From CATOSP01 sp965204715 (GTDB lineage: Bacteria > Chloroflexota > Dehalococcoidia > Lucifugimonadales > UBA3495): a DNA stretch of 64,000 nt. A program made the translations under genes and the position numbers. The stretch is taken from assembly GCA_965204715.1 (NCBI GenBank), contig OZ242009.1, positions 3,658,001 through 3,722,000 of the forward strand. The letters run 5' to 3'. The notes below the pieces were generated by a model. The model was not told the DNA's origin, did no database searches, and saw nothing but the letters and a program-made list of their open reading frames with translations. Every line of letters starts with the position of its first letter. The first letter of the stretch is position 1. This document shows, one piece after another, positions 35,605-43,827 of the stretch.

Positions 35605-36463
35605 GGGGGAATCAGGTGAGGCGGTGAATGATGACGGGAAAGAACGAGATTCTGCCTACTATTTGGGAGGTTCCGGACGATCTCTGGGAGCAGATTCACC
35701 CGGTCATTCTGGAGATGGACCCTCCCAAGGCTACGGGACGGAAGCGGGTTCATCCCAGGCGAATTCTGGACGGCATCATATTTCGCATGCGCACCGGCTG
35801 CCACTGGAACCGCCTGCCCCGGGAACTGGGAGACGACAGCACCATTCACCGCACTTTCCAGCGGTGGGTGGAATTGGGTGTGCTGGAGCGCATCTGGGCG
35901 GAGTTGGTAAAGGAGTGCGAGGAACTGGGTGGTGTGGATTGGGAGTGGCAGGCTGCGGATTGCGCCATGGGCAAGGCACGTTTTGGGGGGATTCAACAGG
36001 CCGCAATCCCACGGACCGTGGCAAGGCAGGCAGCAAACGGAGCATCCTGGTCGAACGGGATGGAGGGCCGTTGAGCTTGGCAGTGGCCGGAGCCAATGTT
36101 CACGACACCAAGCTGCTGGACATGACCTTGAACGGCATAGTGGTGGAGCGTCCCGAAACCGGGACCCAGCATCTGTGCCTGGACAAGGGATACGACAACC
36201 CAACGGGCCACGAGGCGGTGGCGACTCACGGGTACCGGGGGCACATCCGGCGTATAGGAGAGGAAAAGCTGGACGCCACAGGAGTGAAACGCCATCCGGC
36301 CCGCCGGTGGGTGGTGGAGCGCACCCTGGCTTGGCTGTCCAAGTGCCGGGCGATCCTGGTGAGGTACGACAAGAAGGCATCCAACTACATCGGGCTGATC
36401 CAACTGGCCTGCGCACTAATCTGGTACCGGCGGCAATGGCAACTCAGGGTTTTGAGATAGTTC
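35544..36463 (+). mobile_element. IS5-family insertion sequence, 920 bp
   Basis: The ends are imperfect inverted repeats: AAACTATCTCAAAAC (35544-35558) and GTTTTGAGATAGTTC (36449-36463) differ at one position. CTAAG occurs immediately outside both ends (35539-35543 and 36464-36468) as a target duplication; the CTAA part fits the YTAR target of the IS5 group. The element carries one transposase in two overlapping frames. It interrupts the 3' end of the methyltransferase gene and lies next to the broken restriction gene. Confidence 0.92.
35628..36460 (+). CDS. IS5-family transposase made by -1 frameshifting
   Basis: The first frame (35628 to about 35990) encodes the N-terminal DNA-binding part (TIWEVPDDLWEQIHPVI, RMRTGCHWNRLPRELG). 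The second frame continues as GRNPTDRGKAGSKRSILVERDGGPLSLAVAGANVHDTKLL and ends WVVERTLAWLSKCRAI. A run TTTTGGGGGG at 35981-35990 lies exactly where the frames meet and is a good slippery site for -1 frameshifting. The DDE residues are visible in the split halves: Asp in QAADCAMG, Asp in CLDKGYD and Glu in VVERTL. The element therefore looks capable of transposition. Confidence 0.85.
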
Positions 36464-36470
36464 CTAAGCG

Positions 36471-37086
36471 TCAACCAGGACGCCGAAGCCTATAGACCCA
36501 ATTCTCACGAAGTTTCCTGATTCCATCCCGGTGCAGCGTGGCCGTCCGGGTCCCAAGTTCGCCGCGTGGGTTCCGCCGGAAGTCTTCCAGGGTAACTTCG
36601 CCGAGGTATACCTCGGTTAAACGTCATGGGGCTACGGCCGGCGGCCGGTTCCGTCTCGTTATCGACTTCGTAAACGAAGACGCACATCCATTGGTCCCGT
36701 GCGCCGTGAGTGTCTACCGCACCCCCACGGTTGCGGGTCGTCTTGACCTCTACGCCCTGGCCGCCTGCCCTCACTGAGTTTTGTGGGTACACTCCCTGCA
36801 CAACCAGGTCGGGATGCCCGTTGAAGTATTGGTTTTCCACCAATGTCCGTGAGTGAGTCGCCAGGCTGGCGGTGAGCATGTCGGATAGCACGCCCGACAT
36901 TATGGCCGGGCGCAGCATATCGTCCAGACGCTGAAGGCCCTTGGATGTCAGATGTTCGTTTACGTCGTAGAAAAAATCATAAACGTCTGTGATTGCCAAC
37001 CGGAAGTCATCGATTCTCAATTGGTAGGGAAGCTCAAGGCTATGGTTGAAACTACCCTCATCGACAACATTCCTTACCACTGGCAT
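36471..37086 (-). pseudogene. Frameshifted type II restriction endonuclease
   Basis: The intact part (from ATG 37086) has a PD-(D/E)xK nuclease core: GHPDLVVQGVYPQNS followed by GQGVEVKTTR and DTHGARDQWMCVFVYEVD. After MTFN the frame runs into unrelated sequence. A +1 shift at 36615-36619 restores EVYLGEVTLEDFRRNPRGEL and GTRTATLHRDGIRKLRENWVY, ending at 36471. One extra base therefore breaks the gene. The repaired product would be 204 residues. It converges on the methyltransferase gene; without the IS their ends would overlap by 50 nt. Together they are a decaying restriction-modification system. A sequencing error is the alternative. Confidence 0.75.
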
Positions 37087-37162
37087 ATCATACGGCCGCT
37101 GTTTCGCGGTAGATAGTGGAGTGTACTACCCGGTGAAAATGCGTTCCCTCAGCGGATAAATC

Positions 37163-38116
37163 CTACCACTCCATTTCCATGCCCAGGCCCTTGGCCTTCG
37201 CCTGCTCGTAGACCAGCTTGGCAGCTGCTACGTCGGCGACGCCAGTGCCCATCAGCTTGGCGAAGATCACCTGCTCCGGGTTGTCCCGCCCTGCAACCAT
37301 TCCGGCGACTGCATGGCGCAGCTCAATCATCCGGCTCCACTGGAAGACGCCGCGGTCAACCGCGCTGGCCATGTCCCCCGCTTCTATGGGGGCCTGGTCC
37401 GCCGAGTCCACGAACACCTTGTCGGCCCTGGCCAGCATCGAGTCCGTCACTTCCTGGACCCGCCAGGTGGTCGGGCCTGCGCCGATGACCGTAGCCCCCG
37501 GCGAGACCCAGGCTCCGTCCACCACGGGCTCCGTGGCGGCAGCGATGCAGATGACGATGTCGCTGCCGGTTACCGCTTCTTCCCCGCTGTCCACCGCGCT
37601 TACGTCTACGCCCAGTGACTCGCTCATGGACGCCGCGAAAGCCTCCCGGCGCTCCGGAGTGCGGCTGAACGCCTTGACCTTCCTGATGTTCCTGACCCTG
37701 GCAACCGCCTCCAACTGAGTGGGCGCCTGGTATCCGGTCCCGATGATACCTACCGTCGCTGATTCCGGGTTGGACAGATACTTCACTGCCACGCCCGTAG
37801 TCGCGCCGGTGCGCAGTTGCCCAAGCCGGTTTGCCTGGGTGTAGCACAACAGGACTCCGGTGTTGGCGTCATAAAGGCTGACCTGAAATGAGTATGCGCC
37901 ACGGACCACGGTATAGGTCTTGACACCCAGCACGTCATCGTAAAAGAGGCCCCCGCCCATCACAGACAGCATTCCCCCGCTGGCAATTATCTTCCGCCGG
38001 GGCAGGTTATAAGCCTCGCCATGTCCGAAGTGACGTTGCATAGACTCTATGGTCTCCAACATCTCTCCCATGCCGATAGCTTTCGAAACATCGTCGTCGC
38101 GCAAGAAAAGTGCCAT
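37163..38116 (-). CDS. Ornithine cyclodeaminase/mu-crystallin family protein
   Basis: The 317-residue protein has the substrate-binding N-terminal half (RRKIIASGG, LGVKTYTVV, ANRLGQLRTGATTGVAVKYL) and a Rossmann motif GIIGTGYQAPTQLEAV near residue 127. The ornithine cyclodeaminase signature continues in VDSADQAPIEAGDM. Family members include ornithine and alanine dehydrogenases and ketimine reductases, so substrate is open. ATG 38116 is preceded by GGAAGGGACGG. Upstream to 38402 lies a 286-bp stretch with no recognisable feature. Confidence 0.88.
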   Translation of the reverse strand: MALFLRDDDVSKAIGMGEMLETIESMQRHFGHGEAYNLPRRKIIASGGMLSVMGGGLFYDDVLGVKTYTVVRGAYSFQVSLYDANTGVLLCYTQANRLGQLRTGATTGVAVKYLSNPESATVGIIGTGYQAPTQLEAVARVRNIRKVKAFSRTPERREAFAASMSESLGVDVSAVDSGEEAVTGSDIVICIAAATEPVVDGAWVSPGATVIGAGPTTWRVQEVTDSMLARADKVFVDSADQAPIEAGDMASAVDRGVFQWSRMIELRHAVAGMVAGRDNPEQVIFAKLMGTGVADVAAAKLVYEQAKAKGLGMEMEW

Positions 38117-38402
38117 CCGTCCCTTCCTGTCACTGGTTGTGTGATGGTCTGGAGTGTTGCCCAACCTGGACGCGCCCGCTCCGTCGCCCAATCCACCCGA
38201 TAGCCAGTCGCCTCGGGGATTCCCTGCCCAGGCAATCATTGGACGCCGCTCGGGGCAAGCTCACAGCACCAGGCTCGAGCCGCGGGAACAGGCAAGCGTG
38301 CAAACACGCAAACGCGCGACTACCGCGCAAACCGATGCGGGTTGCCGAGGACTACTGGCGGGGTAGACGGCGCAAATTCCCTGAGCGGGAACAAGTCGTG
38401 GG

Positions 38403-38648
38403 CTACTTGCCGTCGAAAAAGTCCCGGTTCTTGATGATAAATGGGCGCCACTTCGAGGGAACAGCAAACTCGTCGAAAATGGCGCTGACCGGGCACACCG
38501 ATTCACAGTAAGAGCAGTCGATGCAAATCTCTGGATCGATGTAGTACATCTCCGCTTCGTCGGTGGTCTGAATACAGTCCACCGGGCAGACCTCTACGCA
38601 GCTTGCGTCTTTTACCCCGATGCAGGGTTCTGTGATCACGTATGGCAT
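38403..38648 (-). CDS. 7Fe-type ferredoxin
   Basis: The 81-residue electron carrier has two cysteine clusters. The first, CIGVKDASCVEVCPVDC, has the Cx7Cx3C spacing of [3Fe-4S]/[4Fe-4S] ferredoxins. The second, CIDCSYCESVCP, is a standard Cx2Cx2Cx3CP motif. It may pass electrons to or from oxidoreductases such as those in this window. It is divergent from a LysR gene, and the two promoters share a -35 box. Confidence 0.93.
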   Translation of the reverse strand: MPYVITEPCIGVKDASCVEVCPVDCIQTTDEAEMYYIDPEICIDCSYCESVCPVSAIFDEFAVPSKWRPFIIKNRDFFDGK

Positions 38649-38733
38649 ATACCCGCAACCACTCTGGCGCTAAGCCGCTCATCGTGGCCACCAACAGGCC
38701 ACGTGAGCGCAAGCTCAATATAGGTTCGGCTCC

Positions 38734-38763
38734 ATTTTCGATTCGGCCAATATATTTTGTCAA
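38734..38763 (-). promoter_or_regulatory. Candidate ferredoxin promoter
   Basis: On the minus strand a perfect TTGACA (38763-38758) is followed after 18 nt by GAAAAT (38739-38734). The -35 box overlaps that of the LysR promoter on the other strand. Confidence 0.5.
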
Positions 38764-38785
38764 GCGATAACGTATGATATATTAT
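38757..38785 (+). promoter_or_regulatory. Promoter of the LysR gene
   Basis: TTGTCA (38757-38762) is followed after 17 nt by TATTAT (38780-38785). These boxes and spacing are the same as in the crotonase promoter at 6568-6596. The leader would be about 90 nt and contains repeat copy 2. Confidence 0.6.
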
Positions 38786-38800
38786 ATCGAATCCAACCGG

Positions 38801-38860
38801 GAGACGGATTCTATCCGCCGCTCCCCGGCCGGCACGGCTGTATGAAGCCGTGTTCTCAGT
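38801..38860 (-). repeat. Dispersed repeat, copy 2 (intergenic)
   Basis: The reverse complement matches 29157-29216 at 54 of 60 positions. CACGGC and GCCGTG form a 6-bp stem around TTCATACA. It lies in the 5' leader of the LysR gene, so its hairpin could affect that mRNA. Confidence 0.8.
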
Positions 38861-38884
38861 CGGTATTAGTTGGGGGCAAGCTTT

Positions 38885-39838
38885 ATGGAACTGCGCGAGT
38901 TGATCAGCTTTTACCACGTAGCGCGCCTTCGCAGCGTATCCAGGGCGGCCCGCACCCTGGAGCTTGGCCAGCCAACTGTCACGACCCACCTGCGTAAACT
39001 GGAGAGCGAATTCGGCATCACACTCTTCGACCGCATCAAGCGCCCCATTCAGCTCACGTCTGAAGGCGTGACCCTCCTGGAGTTGGTGACGCCCGTAGTC
39101 CAGGCGGTAGATACTCTGAAGACCCAGATGGACTACTCCGAACGGCTGGGATCCTTCGTCGTCGGAGCATACCACGACCTGCTGATGCACCATCTGCCCA
39201 GGGGCATCCAGGAGTTTCGGTCCCAGATGCCGGATGTGCGGATCCGCTTGCTGGCGCGCCCATATAATGGGCTGATCTCTCTGGTCAAGTCGGGCGAGTT
39301 GGACCTTGCGTTTTGTTCTCCCCCTCCCGCCGACGATCCATCCTTAGAGTTCCAGGAACTGTTCGAGTACAACGTCGTCCTGATGACCCCACCTGGGCAC
39401 CCGCTATTGGAGAGCCACCCCGTACAACTCCAGGATGTAGCCGAGTGGCCGCTGATCCTCTCCGGCCCGGAGAGCCTGACCCGGCAAAAAGTGGAGGGTG
39501 CGCTGAAGAACCAGGGAATCAACTACGAGGTCGTCCTGGCTATGGACGACACGGAGTCGATCAAGCGATATGTGGAGATCGGGTTGGGGATGGCTATCGC
39601 GCCCGACTTCACTCTTCACCCGGAGGACCACGACAAGTTGGGCGTCGTGCGCCTCGACCATATCTTTCCCGGGTCGGTCATCGGCGTCTGCACCCTTCGG
39701 GGCAAGTTCCTGGGAAGAGCAGTCCGCAGCTTCATAGAGGCAATGTCAGACCAACTTCGGGGCTACCACGCTGAGCTTTGGGAGTGGGTCCGCTCAGACG
39801 ACGACCAGATGGCTTCGGCCATTCCATCTGAGTACTGA
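38885..39838 (+). CDS. LysR-family transcriptional regulator
   Basis: The 317-residue protein has the LysR N-terminal winged helix (LRELISFYHVARLRSVSRAARTLELGQPTVTTHLRKLE) and a periplasmic-binding-like effector domain (from about residue 88). It is CysB/CbbR-like in layout. ATG 38885 was chosen because the LysR helix begins there and GGGGGC lies 7-8 nt upstream. LysR regulators usually control a divergent neighbour, here the ferredoxin gene. That link is inferred from position. Confidence 0.93.
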   Translation: MELRELISFYHVARLRSVSRAARTLELGQPTVTTHLRKLESEFGITLFDRIKRPIQLTSEGVTLLELVTPVVQAVDTLKTQMDYSERLGSFVVGAYHDLLMHHLPRGIQEFRSQMPDVRIRLLARPYNGLISLVKSGELDLAFCSPPPADDPSLEFQELFEYNVVLMTPPGHPLLESHPVQLQDVAEWPLILSGPESLTRQKVEGALKNQGINYEVVLAMDDTESIKRYVEIGLGMAIAPDFTLHPEDHDKLGVVRLDHIFPGSVIGVCTLRGKFLGRAVRSFIEAMSDQLRGYHAELWEWVRSDDDQMASAIPSEY

Positions 39839-39876
39839 GTCCGGCCATTGCGGACGCATCAGGTCAGGTCTGGACC

Positions 39877-40065
39877 TCAGCCTGCCCGGATAACCTCCCG
39901 TACTCTGCGCCGCAGGTACGAGCGTGCAAGCAGCAGCCGGCGGCGGCACTTCTGGCAGGTTACCCCAATATCCGCCCCCAGCCGGGTAACCTCCCAAAGG
40001 TGATTACCGCATGGATGCGCCTTCTTCATGCGCACCACGTCGCCGATTTTGAGGTCTAGGTCCAT
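39877..40065 (-). CDS. DUF951 family protein
   Basis: The 62-residue protein matches DUF951: KIGDVVRMKKAHPCGNHLWEV, then GADIGVTCQKCRRRLLLARSYLRRRV. A Cys plus a CxxC pair suggests zinc binding. The C-terminal half is strongly basic, consistent with nucleic-acid contact. It overlaps the pyrF 3' end by 10 nt, so it is cotranscribed. Its role is unknown. Confidence 0.9.
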   Translation of the reverse strand: MDLDLKIGDVVRMKKAHPCGNHLWEVTRLGADIGVTCQKCRRRLLLARSYLRRRVREVIRAG

Positions 40066-40892
40066 CCCTTCCCATCGGCCTCCAACACTCGGTTGATGCC
40101 GTTACGCAACTTCTCCGCTTCCGTTCGGGCTGACGCGCCGAAGTCGCGGTCCTGTGACGCATATATGATTCCCCGAGAAGAATTGACGATGGCCAACCTT
40201 CCTTGCGAGTCTACGCCGTTGCGCACCACCGCTTCCAGCCCGCCACCCTGGACCCCTACGCCCGGGACCAGCAGTGGAAGTCCGGGGCATAGCTGCCGCA
40301 CCTCTGAGAGCTGCTCCGGATATGTAGCGCCCATGACCAGCGCCAGATTTCCATGTTCATTCCATCCCGACACGGTCAGGGCCAGGTGGCGATACAAGGG
40401 GACCATTCCATTCGGAGTACTTACATGAAGATCTTGAAGATCACCGGACCCGGGATTTGAACCACGGCACCAGACAAACACACCGCGGTCTGGGTCGACC
40501 ATGAATGGTTCCAAGCCGTCTTTCCCGCCCCAAGCATTGACTGTCACCGCGTCGAACCCCCAAACGCTGAACATGGCCCTTGCATACGCAGCGGAGGACA
40601 CATCAATGTCCCCGCGCTTTGCATCCGCAATGATTATCACTCCGGGCGCCTGGGCACGAATGTAGTCGATGGTGCCCTGCAACGCCCTTAGACCCGGCAA
40701 ACCCAGGGCCTCATAGAACGCCAGGTTGGGCTTGTACGCGCACACCAGGTCATGGGTAGCGTCAATAATGGCCCGGTTGAAGTCCAGAACGTCAGGCACA
40801 GGCATCCGCTCCGGATCAACGTCCAACCCGATACAGACCAGGCTCCGCTTAGCCTCGCAGGCTTGATTCAATCGTTCAACGAATGACGGCAT
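40056..40892 (-). CDS. pyrF: Orotidine 5'-phosphate decarboxylase (type 2)
   Basis: PyrF decarboxylates OMP to UMP, the last step of pyrimidine synthesis. The 278-residue protein has CIGLDVDPERMP near residue 20, AYKPNLAFYEALG near 52, the catalytic IADAKRGDIDVSS near 85 and VPGVGVQGG near 213. Start 40892 was chosen from the family N-terminus and the promoter position. It lies away from the main pyr cluster and has no PyrR-type leader. Confidence 0.94.
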   Translation of the reverse strand: MPSFVERLNQACEAKRSLVCIGLDVDPERMPVPDVLDFNRAIIDATHDLVCAYKPNLAFYEALGLPGLRALQGTIDYIRAQAPGVIIIADAKRGDIDVSSAAYARAMFSVWGFDAVTVNAWGGKDGLEPFMVDPDRGVFVWCRGSNPGSGDLQDLHVSTPNGMVPLYRHLALTVSGWNEHGNLALVMGATYPEQLSEVRQLCPGLPLLVPGVGVQGGGLEAVVRNGVDSQGRLAIVNSSRGIIYASQDRDFGASARTEAEKLRNGINRVLEADGKGWT

Positions 40893-40898
40893 AGGTAC

Positions 40899-40904
40899 AT
40901 TATA
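40899..40904 (-). promoter_or_regulatory. -10 box for a probably leaderless pyrF mRNA
   Basis: A perfect TATAAT ends exactly 6 nt before the pyrF ATG, so transcription should begin at the start codon. No Shine-Dalgarno is present. The -35 region is weak. Confidence 0.55.
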
Positions 40905-41027
40905 GGGCCCGCACCGTACCCAGCACATCTATTTCATCTCGATACTTGTCACATTGCCCGGTCCAACGCAAGTTGTTAGGATTGGCGGTGACCTCAACAG
41001 CGAGGCCAACACGAAGGATACCCCCGT

Positions 41028-41717
41028 ATGCAATTGGGTCCCGACTTGGTGGACGGCATATTCGTTAGACGGTTGAACCGGTTTGCAGCCCTGGTGGACG
41101 TGGGAGGACAGGAGGTCATGGTCCACGTTGCCAACTCGGGCCGGATGGGAGAGATGCTGGTCCCCGGCTACCGGGTCAAGCTCAAACCTGCGCGGGGCGA
41201 GCATCGCAAGACCAAGTTCGACCTAGCCCTGGTCCAAATGGAGGACACGCTGGTTTCAGCCGATGCCCGGCTCCCCAACACGCTGGTGGCGGAAGCTCTG
41301 GATTCGGGCAGGCTCCCCCAATTCAAAGACTATGAGAAGGTGCAACGCGAGGTAACATTCGGAGATAGCCGGCTTGACCTGATGCTGGAAGGCTGCTCAG
41401 GACGTTGCTACATTGAGACCAAGTCCGTCACCCTGGCCGTGGACGGAATTGGCCTGTTCCCCGACGCTCCTACCAGCCGTGGAGCCAAACACATGCGCAG
41501 CCTTGGGCACGCCGTAGGATCAGGCTACGCCGCTGCGGTGGTGTTCGTAGTGCAACGCAACGACGTTGTATCCTTCGCCACCAATGATTACGCCGACCCG
41601 GAGTACGCCCAAGTGTTTCGAGAGGCGCTGGCAAAAGGAGTGCAGTCATACGCCTACAAGTGCGACATCAGCGAGTCTGCCATTACCTTGTCCAGTCCCC
41701 TGCCAATCCGAATCTGA
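41028..41717 (+). CDS. sfsA: SfsA family DNA-binding protein/nuclease-like
   Basis: The 229-residue protein matches SfsA: FVRRLNRFAALVDVGG, VHVANSGRMGEMLVPG near residue 35, a long YIETKSVTLAVDGIGLFPDAPTSRGAKHMRSL stretch near 125, and VVFVVQRNDV near 168. The nuclease-like core contains the ETK of a PD-(D/E)xK fold. In E. coli it is linked to sugar fermentation control; its true activity is uncertain. AAGGA lies 9 nt before the ATG. The next gene starts at its stop codon (TGATG). Confidence 0.93.
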   Translation: MQLGPDLVDGIFVRRLNRFAALVDVGGQEVMVHVANSGRMGEMLVPGYRVKLKPARGEHRKTKFDLALVQMEDTLVSADARLPNTLVAEALDSGRLPQFKDYEKVQREVTFGDSRLDLMLEGCSGRCYIETKSVTLAVDGIGLFPDAPTSRGAKHMRSLGHAVGSGYAAAVVFVVQRNDVVSFATNDYADPEYAQVFREALAKGVQSYAYKCDISESAITLSSPLPIRI

Positions 41718-42466
41718 TGCAGGCCAAGATGAACACCCGCTCCGTCGTTGCGGAAGTGAATCATCCGAATGCCTACGGCATGGCTCCGAGGTGGCATGAG
41801 TTTCTGTTGGACGTGTATGACCGGCTCTACCATTACTACGGCCCCCAGGGATGGTGGCCGGGTGATAGTCCTCTGGAGGTGGTAGTCGGAGCAATCTTGA
41901 CCCAAGCCGCGGCGTGGACCAACGTAGAACGCGCGTTGAGCAACCTGAAGAATGCGGACTGCATGTCGCTACAGGCAATCCACGAATGTCCGCAGGATGA
42001 GTTGGCCGCCATCATCCGACCTTCCGGCTACTTCAATGCCAAGGCCCGTAAACTGAAGGCCTTCGCCGCTCACATCATCGGACACCACGGCGGCGACCTC
42101 GGTTCCTTCCTCGCTCGTCGCCAATTGAAGCTACGGAAAGAGCTTCTGAGCATCTACGGCATAGGCCCTGAGACCGCCGACGATATAGTCCTTTACGCCG
42201 CCCACAAACCGTCTTTCGTTATTGATTCGTACACTCGCAGGATCATCGGTCGGCTTGGCTTCCTCAAGGTGGACTTGCGTGGCGGCTACCACGAGTACCA
42301 GGCACTGTTTCACGACAATCTCCCCACCGACACAACTCTTTTCCAGGAGTATCATGCCCTGCTGGACCGCCATGCCAAGGAGACATGCGCCAAAGCTCCC
42401 CGGTGCTCCGGTTGCTGCCTCCTCTCCCTCTGTGACACCGGCCAAGCCACCACTACCGACACATGA
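41717..42466 (+). CDS. Endonuclease III-related DNA glycosylase
   Basis: The 249-residue protein is an HhH-GPD base-excision enzyme. The helix-hairpin-helix is LLSIYGIGPETADDIVLYAAH, followed by the catalytic Asp in FVIDSYTRRII. The C-terminal CAKAPRCSGCCLLSLC fits a [4Fe-4S] loop, with Cx5 rather than the usual Cx6 in the first gap. It should remove damaged bases from DNA. It is coupled to sfsA by overlap of one base. The usual EndoIII lysine is not obvious, so it may be a monofunctional relative. Confidence 0.85.
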   Translation: MQAKMNTRSVVAEVNHPNAYGMAPRWHEFLLDVYDRLYHYYGPQGWWPGDSPLEVVVGAILTQAAAWTNVERALSNLKNADCMSLQAIHECPQDELAAIIRPSGYFNAKARKLKAFAAHIIGHHGGDLGSFLARRQLKLRKELLSIYGIGPETADDIVLYAAHKPSFVIDSYTRRIIGRLGFLKVDLRGGYHEYQALFHDNLPTDTTLFQEYHALLDRHAKETCAKAPRCSGCCLLSLCDTGQATTTDT

Positions 42467-42643
42467 TGGACCGGGTTAGCGGCCATGAGTCGCCGTCGAG
42501 GGCCAGCATTGACCCATTTGGCGGACCGTTGCTATCATGGCCTGCAATGGCCCCAACGGCAGGTCGTGGCTTATCCCAGATGCCGGACACCCCTGCCAGA
42601 GTCCCATTGTCCTATTCCCCAGACTCTCCAGGAGGCTGAAGCA

Positions 42644-42994
42644 ATGCAGGTTGCACGGCTTTACACAGGCAACGACGGCGAGTCCCACTTCGAGGAACTG
42701 GACCTTCCCTACGAGAAAATTGCCGACGCCGAGAGAACTGCGATGCAGGATGCCACGGGCATCCAGTTCCGCCGCAATCCTCCCGGCCACTTCAGCGACT
42801 TCCACGTCGCTCCGCGCCGCCAGTACGTGATCACCCTTGAGGGGCAAGTTGAGATCGGGCTTGGCGACGGCACCAAGCGCGTCTTCGGTCCCGGGGACGT
42901 GATGCTTGCCGATGATCTCACAGGCCGGGGCCACACCACCGGCGTCTACGGCGACGTGACGCGGGTTTCCATTGCCATTCCCTTGGTCGAATAG
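42644..42994 (+). CDS. Cupin-domain protein
   Basis: The 116-residue protein is a single small cupin: DFHVAPRRQYVITLEGQVEIGLGDG (motif 1) and FGPGDVMLADDLTGRGHTTGVYGDV (motif 2). Metal-ligand histidines are partly present. GGAGG lies 8 nt before ATG 42644. It precedes an alpha/beta hydrolase by 19 nt, so they are likely coexpressed. No substrate is assigned. Confidence 0.85.
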   Translation: MQVARLYTGNDGESHFEELDLPYEKIADAERTAMQDATGIQFRRNPPGHFSDFHVAPRRQYVITLEGQVEIGLGDGTKRVFGPGDVMLADDLTGRGHTTGVYGDVTRVSIAIPLVE

Positions 42995-43013
42995 CCGCCA
43001 GCAGGAGGCACCC

Positions 43014-43820
43014 ATGCCTACGGTGCAACTCGACCCCACCCTGAAGATGTACTACGAGGACGACGACTACACTGACCCTTGGCGCACGCCGGAAACCGTC
43101 GTCCTCCACCACGGCAACGCCAAGAGTTCCCGCCTCTGGTATGCCTGGGTGCCGCTTCTGGCCCGCCAGTACCAGGTAATCCGGCTGGATGCCAGGGGTT
43201 TCGGACGTTCCAGCGTGCCTCCGGAAGGATACGATTGGTCCCTCAGCAACTTCGCCTCAGACCTGCTCGCCCTCCTCGACCACTTGGAGTTGGACAAGGT
43301 GCACCTGATTGGAGAGACCGTTGGCGGTACCATTTCTCTCCAATTTGCCCATGAGCACCCCGAGCGGTTGCATTCCCTGACCGTCTGCACCTCTCCTTAC
43401 AAATTCGCTGGTGTCTCCACCTACCGGGAGTATTATCGCCTGGTGCAAGAGGAAGGAGTGGCAGGCTGGGCCCGCGCCACCGGAGACCGGAGGGTCGATC
43501 CCAACAGCGACCCAGCCCACCACCAATGGTACATCGAGCAGATGTCCAACACCTCGCGGCGTGTCGTGCTGGAGACCCTGGCCTACCTGGCGACTCAAGA
43601 CCTGTCGGATGTGCTTCCCCAAATCCAGACACCCACGCTGATCCTGGTAGCCGAGGACAGCGTTGCCAACAACCCCGACCGCACCGTGGGGATGGCCCGA
43701 TTGTTGCCCGACGCGCGGCTTTTGGAAATACCTGGCACGAGTGGGTACGTGCAGCACTCGGCGCCGGAAAAGTGCGTAGCCGCATGGCAGGAATTCATAG
43801 GCAACCTGAGCGGCCGGTAG
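43014..43820 (+). CDS. Alpha/beta hydrolase with a Thr at the nucleophile position
   Basis: The 268-residue protein has an alpha/beta-hydrolase layout: VVLHHGNAKSSRLWYAWVPLL, VIRLDARGFGRSS, the nucleophile elbow LIGETVGG near residue 104, an acid in ILVAEDSVANN near 215 and His in GYVQHSAPEKC near 245. The elbow reads G-E-T-V-G where Ser, Cys or Asp is usual, so Thr would be the nucleophile or the enzyme is altered. AGGAGG precedes the ATG. It follows the cupin gene directly. Confidence 0.88.
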   Translation: MPTVQLDPTLKMYYEDDDYTDPWRTPETVVLHHGNAKSSRLWYAWVPLLARQYQVIRLDARGFGRSSVPPEGYDWSLSNFASDLLALLDHLELDKVHLIGETVGGTISLQFAHEHPERLHSLTVCTSPYKFAGVSTYREYYRLVQEEGVAGWARATGDRRVDPNSDPAHHQWYIEQMSNTSRRVVLETLAYLATQDLSDVLPQIQTPTLILVAEDSVANNPDRTVGMARLLPDARLLEIPGTSGYVQHSAPEKCVAAWQEFIGNLSGR

Positions 43821-43827
43821 CCAGGAG

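Noticed and set aside
38636..39193. Open frame on the minus strand across the ferredoxin-LysR gap
   Set aside because: It overlaps the LysR gene and the divergent promoters. Part of it is the dispersed repeat, which makes it look protein-like.
40440..40475. tRNA T-arm-like sequence (GGTTCAAATCCCGGG, minus strand)
   Set aside because: It lies inside pyrF and encodes a conserved stretch of PyrF. No cloverleaf can be drawn around it.
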